The notes beneath the pieces were generated by a model. That model did not search any database and was not told the origin of the DNA. It worked only from the letters and a program-made list of their open reading frames with translations. The translations under genes and the position numbers were made by a program. From Polyangia bacterium (lineage in GTDB: Bacteria; Myxococcota_A; Polyangia; Polyangiales; Sandaracinaceae), in NCBI GenBank assembly GCA_030426845.1, contig JAUHXR010000001.1:1-64000 (forward strand): 64,000 nt of DNA, in the 5' to 3' direction. Of the stretch, positions 9,894 through 19,495 are shown piece by piece. Every line of letters starts with the position of its first letter. Position 1 is the first letter of the stretch.

Positions 9894-11355
9894 ACGGCTT
9901 GGTCAGCATCGGGATGCGCACGGTGTCAGGCTCGCGATGGACGACCTCGGGCGCGTGGCCCGACATGAGCAGCGTGCGGACCGCGGGCGCGCGCTCGCGC
10001 AGCCGCTCGACGAGCTCGAAGCCGCCCATGCGCGGCATCACCACGTCGGAGAGGACGAGGTCGAGCGCGTCGCCGAGCGCCTCCGCCTTGGCGAGCGCCT
10101 CCTCGCCGTCAGCGGCCTCGAAGACGCGGTAGCCCGCGCGACGCAGCAGCCGCGCGACCGCACGCCGGACGTCGGGCTGATCGTCGACCACCATCACGCA
10201 GGCGCTCTCGGGCGCGGGACCGGGGGGGGTGGGAGCGCCGGCCCGTAGCGATCGCATCGCGCCGGCGGCGGGGAGATAGACCTCGAAGCAGGAGCCCGCG
10301 CCCGGCTTGCTGTAGACCCGGATCGCGCCGCCCGCGCGCCGCACGATGCCGTGGCAGGTCGCGAGGCCGAGGCCGCCACCGCGGCCCTCCTTGGTGGTGA
10401 AGAAGGGCTCGAACAGGCGCTCCTGCGTCGCCTCGTCCATTCCGACCCCCCGGTCGGACACGACGATGCAGACGTAGTCGCCGGGCGAGAGCGGCGCGCC
10501 GCGCGCGACCTCGAGAGGCTCGTCCTGGGTCACGGCGCGGCAGCGGATCGAGAGCTCGCCACCGTCGGGCATCGCGTCGCGCCCGTTGACCGCGAGGTTG
10601 ACCACGAGCTGCTCGAGCTGTCCCGGGACCAGGTCGACTGCGCCGACCGGGGGCTCGAGCTCGACGGTGAGCTTCACCTTCGGGCCGAGCGAGCGCGTGA
10701 GCAGGCGGCCGAGCCGGGAGACCGTCGTCTCGACGTCGACCCGCTCGGCGGGCTCGGGGGAGCTCTGCGCGAAGGCCAGGAGCTGGCGGCTGAGATCACC
10801 GGCGCGCTCCGCTCCTTCGAGCATCCGATCGACGTCGAGGAACGCGGGGTGCGACGGGCCGAGCTCCTCTTTGGCCAGCTCGCCGTGGGTGCGGATCACC
10901 GTCAGGAGGTTGTTGAGCTCGTGGGCCAGCCCACCCGCGAGCTGCTCGACCGCCGCGAGCCGCTCCTGCTGCGTCGCGCGGCGATCGAGGGCCTTGCGCT
11001 CGGTGATGTCGATCGAGAGGATCATCACCCCGGCCGGCACGCGCGCGATCCGCAGCTCGAACCAGCGCCGCTCCCCGCTCGGGAAGACGAACTCGTTCTC
11101 CATCCGGTGCTCGCCTCCGTCGCGCAGCACGTCCTGGAGGTGGCCGAACATCTCCGACTCGTCGATGCCGGGGTACGCCTCGACCATCCGCTGCCCGATG
11201 AGCTGCTCGGGGGTGCGCTGCCCGTGCGCGGCCGCGACGGGGTTGATGTAGAGGTACTCGAACTCGGGGCTGAGCACCTGCAGGCCGTCCGCGACGTGCG
11301 CGAACACGTCCGCGAGGCTTTCGGCGTCGAGCGCCAGAGCGCGGCGTCTACCCAT
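9841..11355 (-). CDS. PAS-domain hybrid sensor histidine kinase with C-terminal receiver
   Basis: 504 aa, no membrane span, so cytoplasmic. A PAS domain covers residues 12-120, ending in the PAC-like SIDITERKALDRR. The kinase dimerisation helix carries the phospho-accepting His145 in AGGLAHELNNLLT, and the ATPase domain shows the N, G1, F and G2 boxes (NLAVNGRDAM, DRGVGMDE, FEPFFTTK, GLGLATCHGIV). The C-terminal receiver has the acidic pair VVDDQ, phosphorylatable Asp437 in SDVVMPRMGG and LTKPF. Such hybrids usually pass phosphate to a separate phosphotransfer protein or regulator, none of which is adjacent. The ATG at 11355 has a distant upstream region rich in A/T shared with the divergent reductase promoter. 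Confidence 0.92.
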   Translation of the reverse strand: MGRRRALALDAESLADVFAHVADGLQVLSPEFEYLYINPVAAAHGQRTPEQLIGQRMVEAYPGIDESEMFGHLQDVLRDGGEHRMENEFVFPSGERRWFELRIARVPAGVMILSIDITERKALDRRATQQERLAAVEQLAGGLAHELNNLLTVIRTHGELAKEELGPSHPAFLDVDRMLEGAERAGDLSRQLLAFAQSSPEPAERVDVETTVSRLGRLLTRSLGPKVKLTVELEPPVGAVDLVPGQLEQLVVNLAVNGRDAMPDGGELSIRCRAVTQDEPLEVARGAPLSPGDYVCIVVSDRGVGMDEATQERLFEPFFTTKEGRGGGLGLATCHGIVRRAGGAIRVYSKPGAGSCFEVYLPAAGAMRSLRAGAPTPPGPAPESACVMVVDDQPDVRRAVARLLRRAGYRVFEAADGEEALAKAEALGDALDLVLSDVVMPRMGGFELVERLRERAPAVRTLLMSGHAPEVVHREPDTVRIPMLTKPFTPAALRLAIRTALAGD

Positions 11356-11421
11356 GGGTGGTCTCGCAGCACGAATTACCGGACGGCTCCGCGCTAGTTC
11401 AACGTCCCCAAATGGTGTTTA

Positions 11422-11442
11422 GTGTCTAGTGGCGCTTGACAC
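11422..11442 (+). promoter_or_regulatory. GTGTC-N11-GACAC dyad over the -35 of the reductase operon
   Basis: A perfect 5-bp dyad, GTGTC (11422-11426) and GACAC (11438-11442), overlaps the TTGACA -35 hexamer. It is a candidate operator for the MerR-family regulator encoded second in the same operon, or for another repressor. Confidence 0.35.
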
Positions 11443-11464
11443 AATACACGGGCACCCCTAGCCT
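11436..11464 (+). promoter_or_regulatory. sigma-70-type promoter, TTGACA-N17-TAGCCT, leaderless
   Basis: A consensus -35 TTGACA (11436-11441) is separated by exactly 17 bases from TAGCCT (11459-11464). The ATG of the reductase gene follows only six bases after the -10, so transcription should start on or next to the ATG. This is the best-matched promoter in the window. Confidence 0.75.
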
Positions 11465-11470
11465 CGAGGC

Positions 11471-12931
11471 ATGACGGTCGCGCGCCGATCCGGGCTGGCG
11501 GAGGGGCTTCCGATGGGATCGCCGACCGCGCACCGCGTCGCCGATGGCGCCGCGCGTCTGCCGAGCGAGCCCTCGGTCACCGCGGTCGACGTGGCCGCGA
11601 GCGCGCTCGCTCGCCTCACGCCGCGCCGGCATCGGGCCCGGCTCGAGCAGCTCCGCCACGACCTGAACGCGGTGCTCGGCGGCTTCGTCGGGCGGCGACC
11701 CCTGCCGTTCAGCGATCGGGCGCGCCCCCCGACGCGGCCGCGTCCGCTCGGCGACATCGACCCGGTCGAGCACCTGCTGCCCGGCCACGCGCTGCGGCGG
11801 CGCTGGGTCACCCTCCGCACCGACGTGAAGTGGATCGCGGGCGACCTCCGGGGCGAGGGGCGCCCCGCGACCGTGCCGCGCGGCCCGAGCCGCTACCGGC
11901 GCGCCGACCCGCTCGCGCCGCGCCCGCTGCGGGTGCGCGAGGTCACGCGCGAGACGGCCGACGCGGTCACGATCGCCCTCGAGGAGCCGAGCGGCGAGCC
12001 GCTGCGCTTCGAGGCCGGCCAGTTCCTCACCTTCCACCTCACGATCGGCGGGCGCGCCGTGCGGCGGGCCTACTCGCTGAGCAGCTCTCCGCTCGACGGG
12101 CCGGGCGCGCGCGTGACCGTCAAGCGGCTCCCCGGCGGGCTCGCCTCGGGGTGGATGCACCAGGTCCGTCCTGGGGACGTCCTGATGGCCCGCGGGCCGG
12201 CCGGGCGGTTCACCGCGCGTGACACGGGCGACGCGGAGCTCACGCTGATCGCGGGCGGCAGCGGGATCACCCCGATCGCCTCCATCGCGGAGACCGCGCT
12301 CCGGTCGAGCGACGCCCGCGTCCGGCTCCTCTACGGCAACCGCCGCCTCGAGGACGTGATCTTCGCCGATCGGCTCGACGCCCTCGCGCGGCGCTACCCC
12401 GATCGATTCACCCTCGCGCGCTCCCTCGACGAGCCGCCCGCCGGCTGGGGCGAGGGCCGCGGCCCGCTCGACGAGGCGCGCGTCGGCGCGTGGCTCGACG
12501 CCCTCGACGACGCCCCGCGCCGCTACTTCCTTTGCGGACCTTCGGGGATGCTCGCGGCGGCCCGGGCCGCGCTCGCCGCGCGCGGCGTCCCCGCGAGCCA
12601 CGTCCTCGAGGAGCGCTTCGGCTCGCCGGAGACCGCGCCGTCGGCCGCGCTCCCCGACGCGACGGTCACCGCACACCTCCGCGTCGCCGGCCGGGACTTC
12701 GTCGCCCGCGTCGCGCCCGGCTCCACGCTGCTCGAGGCGGGCCTCGCGGCGGGCGCGCCCATGCCGTTCTCCTGCGCGATGGGCGGCTGCGGCGCGTGCC
12801 GCGGCAAGCTGCGCGCGGGCCAGGTGCAGATGGACGAGCCGAGCTGCCTCACCGCCCGCGAGCGCGCCGAGGGCTTCGTGCTCCCCTGCTGCTCCCGCCC
12901 GCTCGGGGACGTTCAGCTGGAGGTCGACTGA
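11471..12931 (+). CDS. ferredoxin-NAD(P)H reductase-type oxidoreductase with C-terminal [2Fe-2S] domain
   Basis: 486 aa. An N-terminal extension of about 140 residues precedes a flavin-binding barrel with RRAYSLSSSP (FAD contact), a nucleotide-binding domain with IAGGSGITP, YGNR and CGPSGM, and a plant-type ferredoxin domain with Cys435, Cys440, Cys443 (CAMGGCGACRGK) and Cys473 or 474. Electrons therefore run NAD(P)H to FAD to the iron-sulfur cluster and out to a partner. The obvious partner is the di-iron protein two genes downstream. The ATG at 11471 is fixed by a strong promoter whose -10 ends six bases before it. The stop overlaps the MerR start (TGATG). The arrangement recalls the reductases that serve desaturases and alkane- or fatty-acid oxygenases. 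Confidence 0.88.
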   Translation: MTVARRSGLAEGLPMGSPTAHRVADGAARLPSEPSVTAVDVAASALARLTPRRHRARLEQLRHDLNAVLGGFVGRRPLPFSDRARPPTRPRPLGDIDPVEHLLPGHALRRRWVTLRTDVKWIAGDLRGEGRPATVPRGPSRYRRADPLAPRPLRVREVTRETADAVTIALEEPSGEPLRFEAGQFLTFHLTIGGRAVRRAYSLSSSPLDGPGARVTVKRLPGGLASGWMHQVRPGDVLMARGPAGRFTARDTGDAELTLIAGGSGITPIASIAETALRSSDARVRLLYGNRRLEDVIFADRLDALARRYPDRFTLARSLDEPPAGWGEGRGPLDEARVGAWLDALDDAPRRYFLCGPSGMLAAARAALAARGVPASHVLEERFGSPETAPSAALPDATVTAHLRVAGRDFVARVAPGSTLLEAGLAAGAPMPFSCAMGGCGACRGKLRAGQVQMDEPSCLTARERAEGFVLPCCSRPLGDVQLEVD

Positions 12932-13662
12932 TGCAGCCCGCGCCGACCGAGGCGAGTGACGCGCACCCCTACCGCATGAAGGACCTGTGCGAGCTGACCG
13001 GGCTCGGACGGCAGGCGATCCACTTCTACATCCAGCGCGGGCTTCTCCCGCCGGGCAAGAAGACCGGCCGCAACATGGCGTGGTACGGCGAGGAGCACCT
13101 CGAGCGGCTCACGCTGATCAAGCGCCTCCAGCACGAGCGGTTCCTCCCGCTCAAGGCGATCAAGGCGATCCTCGACGACCAGCAGAGCGCGTTCACGGAG
13201 AAGCAGCGCTCGCTCCTCATCGGCGTCAAGCAGCACCTCGCCCACGGGGTCGACGAGGGGACGGGCGAGGTCGCGCGCGTCGACGAGCTGCTCGCGCGGC
13301 ACGGCGTCGAGCGGATCGACTTCGACCGCATGGTGGAGCTCGAGCTGATCGGCGCGCGCGAGGACGACGAGGGGCACGAGGTCATCTCGCTCGACGACGC
13401 GTGGATGCTCGAGCTCTGGGCGGAGGTGAACCGCCTCGGCTTCGTGCGCGAGCTCGGCTTCACGGTGGACGACCTCCTGATCTACGACGAGATCGTCAAC
13501 CAGCTGTTCGTGCGCGAGGCGCAGCTCATCGCGTCGCGCATGCCCGACCTCGAGGCCGAGCGCGCCGCTCAGATGATCGAGCGCGTGCTCCCCGTGGTGC
13601 ACCGCCTGGTGGAGGGGATCCACCGCGCGAAGATTCGGAATTTCCTCGCCTCTATCGGGTGA
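12931..13662 (+). CDS. MerR-family transcriptional regulator
   Basis: 243 aa. Residues 14-80 are a MerR winged helix-turn-helix (YRMKDLCELTGLGRQAIHFY, then IQRGLLPPG, and LIKRLQHERFLPLKAIKAIL). The rest is an alpha-helical effector or dimer region of unknown ligand without the Cys pattern of metal sensors. The ATG shares one base with the reductase stop, and the di-iron gene begins 18 bases after its own stop, so the regulator is the middle gene of a three-gene operon. It probably controls this operon from the dyad at 11422-11442, responding to a substrate or redox cue of the oxygenase; that is inference. Confidence 0.88.
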   Translation: MQPAPTEASDAHPYRMKDLCELTGLGRQAIHFYIQRGLLPPGKKTGRNMAWYGEEHLERLTLIKRLQHERFLPLKAIKAILDDQQSAFTEKQRSLLIGVKQHLAHGVDEGTGEVARVDELLARHGVERIDFDRMVELELIGAREDDEGHEVISLDDAWMLELWAEVNRLGFVRELGFTVDDLLIYDEIVNQLFVREAQLIASRMPDLEAERAAQMIERVLPVVHRLVEGIHRAKIRNFLASIG

Positions 13663-13680
13663 GCAGCGTGTGAGGTCGGC

Positions 13681-14862
<1,182 letters not shown>

Positions 14863-14868
14863 GGCCGC

Positions 14869-15747
14869 TCACTCACAGTCGAGCGTCGGCTCGAGCCAGA
14901 GCGCCTTGCCGCCGCGGCCCTCGACCGGGGCCGCGTCGAGCGCCAGCCAGCGCGCGCCGCGCAGATCGAGGCGCACCGCGCGCGCGGGCTGCTCGGCGTG
15001 CATCGCGCCCGAGTCGAAGACCTCGCGCTGATCCACGAAGACGCGGAAGCGCCCCTCGCCGCCGTCGTCGTCGTCGAGGCCGACGCGCGCGTCGAGCCGC
15101 GCGCACCGGCCGCCGAGGTGAACCCAGATGCGCGACGGCGCGCGGGTGCGCAGGCCCGGCCGGACGACGCCGGCGACGTGGAGCGCGGGCACGATCTCGA
15201 TCGGGCGCGGGCCGCTCGAGCTCGCCCAGCCGTGCGCCTCGAGGCGCCGGGGACCAGGAGGCGGATCGCTCCCTCGCCGCGCGCCGTAGGAGTCGGGCGG
15301 GCGGTCGGGCAGATCGAAGGCCACCGGGTCGACGGGGCCGGGGCGTGAGTAGCGGCCGAGCCCACCCCAGCCGACGCGCCCTCCGCGGGCGATCAGGAAC
15401 AGCGCGCGGGGCGCCCGCGCGGCGAGGGTGAAGCGGAGGCGCGCGGTCGAACCGAGCGCCTCGTCGTGCGCGAGGACCACCGGTCCGTCGACCGCGCCGT
15501 CGCGGACCTCGACCGCCTCGAGCGCGAGCTCGTCGCAACTCGCCACCTCGGCCTCGACCGTGTGCAGGCCGCGGGGCAGGCGGACCTCGAGCGCCACGCC
15601 GTCCTCGCGGGTCACCCGCGCATCGCCCGCGCACGACGCCTCGACGGTCGACCCCACGATCGCGAGGGCCTCGGGCTCCACCGCCGGCGGAGGCTCGCAG
15701 CCGAGGCAGACGGCTGCCAAGCCGAGGAGCGCCACGCTCGATCGCAT
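14869..15747 (-). CDS. lipoprotein with NPCBM-like carbohydrate-binding module
   Basis: 292 aa. Signal peptide with lipobox LAAVCLGC (Cys17). The C-terminal about 120 residues (IWVHLGGRCARLDARVGLDD, FRVFVDQREVFDSG, ARWLALDAAPV, ALWLEPTLDC) match the NPCBM beta-sandwich pattern found at the ends of glycosidases and cell-surface sugar-binding proteins. The N-terminal half is unassigned and contains paired Cys residues. No catalytic domain is present, so it is likely a surface sugar-binding lipoprotein. It starts 24 bases from the divergent gene at 15772 and its stop is six bases from that of the di-iron gene. Confidence 0.68.
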   Translation of the reverse strand: MRSSVALLGLAAVCLGCEPPPAVEPEALAIVGSTVEASCAGDARVTREDGVALEVRLPRGLHTVEAEVASCDELALEAVEVRDGAVDGPVVLAHDEALGSTARLRFTLAARAPRALFLIARGGRVGWGGLGRYSRPGPVDPVAFDLPDRPPDSYGARRGSDPPPGPRRLEAHGWASSSGPRPIEIVPALHVAGVVRPGLRTRAPSRIWVHLGGRCARLDARVGLDDDDGGEGRFRVFVDQREVFDSGAMHAEQPARAVRLDLRGARWLALDAAPVEGRGGKALWLEPTLDCE

Positions 15748-15754
15748 CGCCGCC

Positions 15755-15764
15755 GGTGTACCAT
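15755..15764. promoter_or_regulatory. overlapping divergent leaderless -10 elements
   Basis: On the plus strand TACCAT (15759-15764) ends seven bases before the GTG at 15772. On the minus strand TACACC (15760-15755) ends seven bases before the ATG at 15747. The two hexamers overlap by two bases, so the polymerases would compete for one site. The minus element is weaker. Confidence 0.45.
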
Positions 15765-15771
15765 CCCTCGC

Positions 15772-16227
15772 GTGCAAGGCGGGGGCGCAGGCTGGTCGCG
15801 CGCGCGCGTCGCTCAGGCCGCAGCCTGGCTCGGCCTCTCGGCCCTCGGCTACGTCGCCCTCGCGACCTCGAGCGGCCTGCCGGCGGCCGACGCCGAGCCC
15901 GACTGCTCGGTGCGCCTCGCCGCGGAGCTCGCGCCGCTCGACGCGCTCCTTCCGCCGCGGGCGGTCGTCGAGCTCGCCGGCCCCCTCCGCGACGGCGACT
16001 GCGACCCTGGCATGGTCGCGCACCGGGTCCTCGCGCCCCGCTTCGTGATGCACGAAGCCCGCATGCCGCTCGGCCGGTGGGAGCGCGGCGGCCCTGTCCT
16101 CCTCGCGGAGCGCCCCGAGCTCGTGATCCTCCTCGGCGACCGGGGCCACGAGTGGCTGCGCGAGAACCCGGACGCCGACGTGCTCGCGCGGGTGTCGCCG
16201 CGGATCGCGCTCGCGAGGCGGCGGTGA
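15772..16227 (+). CDS. small membrane-anchored protein of unknown function
   Basis: 151 aa; not recognised. Residues 13-31 (AAAWLGLSALGYVALATS) form one membrane span or uncleaved signal, followed by an extracytoplasmic part of about 115 residues with two Cys and a PELVILLGDRGHEWL segment. The GTG start is supported by the TACCAT element seven bases upstream. The TGA is inside the GTG of the next gene (GTGA), so it is coupled to the membrane glycosyltransferase-like gene and is probably its accessory partner. Confidence 0.6.
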   Translation: MQGGGAGWSRARVAQAAAWLGLSALGYVALATSSGLPAADAEPDCSVRLAAELAPLDALLPPRAVVELAGPLRDGDCDPGMVAHRVLAPRFVMHEARMPLGRWERGGPVLLAERPELVILLGDRGHEWLRENPDADVLARVSPRIALARRR

Positions 16228-17621
16228 TCGATCCGCTCGCGGTGCTCGTCGCGCTCGCGCCGGCGGCCGCGCTCGGCTGGCTCGCCTGGACCGCGCTGGT
16301 CGGCCTCGCCGCGCCGCGCGAGGAGCTCGGCCTCAAGCTCCTCGCGAGCCCCGCCCTGGGCTTCGCGCTCCTCGGCGCGATCGAGCATGTCGCGCTGCGC
16401 CTGACCGACCGGCACCTCATCGGCGTGGAGCTCGCGGTGATGCTCGCGCTCGCCCTCGCGATCGCCCGCTGGCCGCGCCGCCTCGCGCCCGCGCCCGACG
16501 ACTCGGCGCCCCGCCCGCTCCGCCTCGCCGCCGGGGCGGCGGTGGCGGTCGGCCTCGCGCTCGCCGCGTACGCGATCGGGCGCGTCTTCATCCAGCTCCC
16601 GCTCGGGGCGTGGGACGCGTGGGACTTCTGGAACATGCGCGCCGACCTGCTCGTCTCGCTCGGCGAGGACTGGCGCGACGCGTACAGCCCGGCGCTCGTC
16701 TGGGCCCACCCGCGCTACCCGCCGCTCCACAGCGCGACGGTGGCGCGCGCGTGGGCGACCCTCGACGCGCGCCCCGAGGCCGCGCCGATGACCATCGCCG
16801 CGTGCTACGCGCTGGGCGCGCTCGCGGTCGTCGCGTGGGGCCTGACCCGCCTGCGCGGCGTCACCTTCGGCGCGCTCGCGGCCGCCGGGCTGCTCGGCGT
16901 CCCGCAGCTCGTCTTGCTCTCGGGCAGCCAGTATGCGGACGTGCCGCTCGCCTTCCTCCTCGCGGCGACGACCGCCTCGCTCGCGCTGTTCGGGCGAGAG
17001 GGGCGGCGGCGCTGGCTGGTCGCGGCCGGGCTCTTCGCGAGCCTCGCCGCGCTCACGAAGAACGAGGGCCTCCTCTTCGTCCTGTCGACCGCGGCGGGCG
17101 TCGCGGTCGTGAGCCTCCGGCGTCGCCCGCGCGCGTCCGAGGTCGGCGCCTGGCTGGCCGGGGCCGCGCCCGGGCTCGCGCTCCTCGCGTGGTTCCGCGC
17201 GAGCTGCGCGCCGCCCGGCATGAGCGAAGACTACCTCTCCCTCGGTGACCCGCGCCTCGTCGCGCACGTCAGCGAGCGCGCGGCCTGGGCCGACAACTGG
17301 CGCGAGCTCGCGGAGGGCGCGGGCCGGCTGCTCTGGATCTTCGACGGCGCCTTCGTCCCGCTCGTGATCGTGCTCCCGGTCCTCGCGGCGGCCGGCCGCT
17401 GGTCGGCCCGGCTGGCGCCGCGCGCGCTGGGCGGGGCGGCGATCGGCCTGCTCCTACACCTTTCGGCGGTGTGCCTCAGCTTCGTGCTGCTCTCGACCTG
17501 GAGCGTCGCGGACCACGTCGAGTCGCTCGATCGGCTCTTGCTGCAGCTCGTCCCCGCCGCCATGTTCCTCGTCTTCGCGGGCGTGTGGACGCGCCCGACC
17601 GAGCCGCGGGGGGCGACGTGA
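16224..17621 (+). CDS. polytopic glycosyltransferase-39/ArnT-like membrane protein
   Basis: 465 aa with roughly ten or more hydrophobic spans. Conserved features of the lipid-linked-sugar glycosyltransferase superfamily (GT-C fold) are visible: an acidic, aromatic first loop GAWDAWDFWNMRADLL, HPRYPPLHS before a span, and LTKNEGLLF. These enzymes move a sugar from a polyprenyl phosphate to a protein or glycan on the outer face of the inner membrane. The start GTG at 16224 overlaps the upstream stop (GTGA), and its own TGA overlaps the next GTG, so it is the middle gene of a tightly coupled trio. Donor and acceptor are unknown. Confidence 0.65.
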   Translation: MIDPLAVLVALAPAAALGWLAWTALVGLAAPREELGLKLLASPALGFALLGAIEHVALRLTDRHLIGVELAVMLALALAIARWPRRLAPAPDDSAPRPLRLAAGAAVAVGLALAAYAIGRVFIQLPLGAWDAWDFWNMRADLLVSLGEDWRDAYSPALVWAHPRYPPLHSATVARAWATLDARPEAAPMTIAACYALGALAVVAWGLTRLRGVTFGALAAAGLLGVPQLVLLSGSQYADVPLAFLLAATTASLALFGREGRRRWLVAAGLFASLAALTKNEGLLFVLSTAAGVAVVSLRRRPRASEVGAWLAGAAPGLALLAWFRASCAPPGMSEDYLSLGDPRLVAHVSERAAWADNWRELAEGAGRLLWIFDGAFVPLVIVLPVLAAAGRWSARLAPRALGGAAIGLLLHLSAVCLSFVLLSTWSVADHVESLDRLLLQLVPAAMFLVFAGVWTRPTEPRGAT

Positions 17622-18304
17622 GCCGGCGACCGACCATCCTCTTGTTCGACATCGACGGCACGCTCATCACGTGCGGCGGGGCGGGCCGCGACGCGATGGA
17701 GCGCGCCTACGCGGAGCGGCTCGGCGCGGGCCCCGCCCCCCGGTTCCGCTTCGCGGGCGGGACGGACCTCGCGATCGCGCGCCGCTTCCTCGAGGAGGCG
17801 GGCGCCGAGCCCACGGACGAGGCCGTCGACGGGTTCCTCGCCGCGTACCTGCGCCACCTGCCCGACGCGCTGGCCGCCTCGCGCGCGTTCCGGGTGTTCG
17901 ACGGGGTGACCGCGCTGCTCGATCGGCTCGCCGCCCTCCCCGACATCGCCATCGGGCTCGGCACGGGCAACCTCGAGGCCGGCGCCTACGCCAAGCTCCG
18001 CCGCGGCGGGCTCGACGCGCGCTTCGCGTTCGGCGGCTTCGGCTCCGACCACGTCGAGCGCGCCCGCCTCCTCGCGCGCGGCGCCGAGCGCGGCGCGGCC
18101 CAGCTCGGCCGCCTCCTCGACGCCTGCGAGGTGGTGGTGCTCGGCGACACCGAGCGCGACGTCGCGGCGGCCCACGCGATCGGCGCGCGCTGCGTCGGGG
18201 TCGCGACCGGTCCGCTGAGCGTCGAGGAGCTCCGCGACGCCGGCGCGCACCACGTGGTGGACGGCCTCGGCGCGCCGGGCCTCTACGAGCACCTCGTCGG
18301 CTGA
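17618..18304 (+). CDS. HAD-superfamily hydrolase (phosphoglycolate phosphatase-like)
   Basis: 228 aa with the four HAD motifs: nucleophile motif FDIDGTLIT (Asp11, Asp13), LGTGN as motif II, a Lys in the YAKLRRGGL region and VVLGDTERDV as motif IV. A helical cap lies between motifs I and II, as in Gph-like phosphatases that hydrolyse small sugar or acid phosphates. The GTG overlaps the preceding stop by four bases. Co-transcription with the membrane glycosyltransferase suggests it could remove phosphate from a sugar precursor, but housekeeping removal of 2-phosphoglycolate is equally possible. Confidence 0.85.
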   Translation: MSRRPTILLFDIDGTLITCGGAGRDAMERAYAERLGAGPAPRFRFAGGTDLAIARRFLEEAGAEPTDEAVDGFLAAYLRHLPDALAASRAFRVFDGVTALLDRLAALPDIAIGLGTGNLEAGAYAKLRRGGLDARFAFGGFGSDHVERARLLARGAERGAAQLGRLLDACEVVVLGDTERDVAAAHAIGARCVGVATGPLSVEELRDAGAHHVVDGLGAPGLYEHLVG

Positions 18305-18324
18305 GCGGGCGGCCGACCGGAAAC

Positions 18325-18353
18325 TTGCTGGCGACCCGGCGCCTGCCCACCCT
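18325..18353 (+). promoter_or_regulatory. promoter TTGCTG-N17-CACCCT, leaderless
   Basis: TTGCTG (18325-18330), a 17-base spacer, and CACCCT (18348-18353) ending six bases before the GTG at 18360. The same TTGCTGGCG/17-base geometry is found before the miaE gene at 33583, which supports both. Confidence 0.5.
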
Positions 18354-18359
18354 GAGCGG

Positions 18360-19445
18360 GTGGCTCGTCTCGCCGCGCTCCTGCCGCTCGCTCTCTTGCT
18401 CGGATGCTCCGGAGCGACGTCCCGAGCGACACCGCCCGAAGCGCAAGCGGACCGCGAGGTGGCGCCCGCCGCGCCGGACCCGGACCCGGACCCGGACCCG
18501 GACCCGGACCCGGACCCGGAGCCGGACCCGGAGCCGGAGCCGGACCCCGTCGCCGTCCTCCTCGCGATGGACGGGCGCGAGACGACCTCGATCGGCGGGC
18601 CGCGCGACGGGCGGCTCGAGGGCGAGGTGACCCTGCCGGCGGAGGGTCCGGGCTTCCGCAGCAACCCGCGCCGCCCGAACCCGACCGCGATCCACGGCAC
18701 GGTGGAGCTCCTCCAGGCGCTCGCCCGCGCGGCCCGCGTGGTGCAAGAGGAGCTGCCGGGCGGAGAGCTCGTGGTCAACGACGTCGGCCTCCCCGGCGGA
18801 GGCCCGATCCCGCACCACGGGAGCCACCGCGCGGGGCGCGACGTGGACGTCCTCTTCTACCTGATCGACTCCGAGGGGGAGCCGATGCCGTCGGTCGGCG
18901 CCTTCCTCGATCCCCGCGGCCGGGGCTACGACTTCCGCGACCTCGCCGACCCGAGCGACGACGTGCTCGTGCGGATGGACGTCCCGCGGTCGTGGCGCTT
19001 CGTGCAGGCGCTCCTCGAGGGTCCGCACGCGGACGAAGTGCAGCGCATCTTCGTGGCCGAGCACCTGCGGACGCTCTTGTTGCGGCACGCCGAGCGCGCG
19101 CGCGCTCCCCGCGCGGTCCGCGATCGGTTCGCCGAGATCACCTGCCAGCCCGGCTACCCACACGACGACCACTTCCACATCCGGTTCCACTGCACCCTCG
19201 AGGACATGGACGCCGGCTGCGAGGACAGCCCGCCCGTCTACGCGTGGCGCCGGGCCGCGCTGCGGGCCGTCGATCGCCGGCCCGCGATCAACCGGCCGCG
19301 GCGCGATCGCCCGAGGAGCCCGACCACGACCGCGGACGAGGCGCGCGCCGCCGCGGGTCCGATGCACGCGCGGGTGGAGGAGTGGCTCGAGCGGCGCGAG
19401 GCGTGGGCCGCGCAGCCGCACCCGGGGCGCACCTACTGCCGGTGA
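18360..19445 (+). CDS. penicillin-insensitive murein endopeptidase-like lipoprotein (MepA family)
   Basis: 361 aa. Lipobox ALLLGC (Cys16), then a long DPDPDP/EPEP linker, then an M74/MepA-like zinc peptidase. The metal ligands of MepA are matched by HGSHRAGRDVD (His156, Asp163) and by HDDHFHIRFHC (His268-His273). MepA cleaves D-Ala-meso-DAP crosslinks of peptidoglycan. A lipoprotein form with a proline-acidic spacer could reach the wall from a membrane. The GTG at 18360 gives the signal peptide directly and has its own promoter. A basic C-terminal region of about 80 residues after the catalytic domain is not part of the family core. Confidence 0.82.
   Translation: MARLAALLPLALLLGCSGATSRATPPEAQADREVAPAAPDPDPDPDPDPDPDPEPDPEPEPDPVAVLLAMDGRETTSIGGPRDGRLEGEVTLPAEGPGFRSNPRRPNPTAIHGTVELLQALARAARVVQEELPGGELVVNDVGLPGGGPIPHHGSHRAGRDVDVLFYLIDSEGEPMPSVGAFLDPRGRGYDFRDLADPSDDVLVRMDVPRSWRFVQALLEGPHADEVQRIFVAEHLRTLLLRHAERARAPRAVRDRFAEITCQPGYPHDDHFHIRFHCTLEDMDAGCEDSPPVYAWRRAALRAVDRRPAINRPRRDRPRSPTTTADEARAAAGPMHARVEEWLERREAWAAQPHPGRTYCR
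18474..18547 (+). repeat. hexanucleotide repeat (about 12 copies) encoding DP/EP linker
   Basis: A run of ggaccc units, the last ones changed to ggagcc, encodes the Asp-Pro/Glu-Pro spacer of the MepA-like lipoprotein. The unit is six bases, so changes in copy number keep the frame and alter only spacer length. Confidence 0.9.
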
Positions 19446-19482
19446 CCGGAGCCGGCCGCTCGCACCGCGGAACGGGACGCGA

Positions 19483-19488
19483 TAGGTT
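19483..19488 (+). promoter_or_regulatory. -10 element TAGGTT before the 19496 gene
   Basis: TAGGTT is followed by seven bases and the GTG at 19496. It decides the start: the ORF is open far upstream, but only this GTG has both a -10 element at leaderless distance and an immediate lipoprotein signal. Confidence 0.45.
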
Positions 19489-19495
19489 GAGTGCC

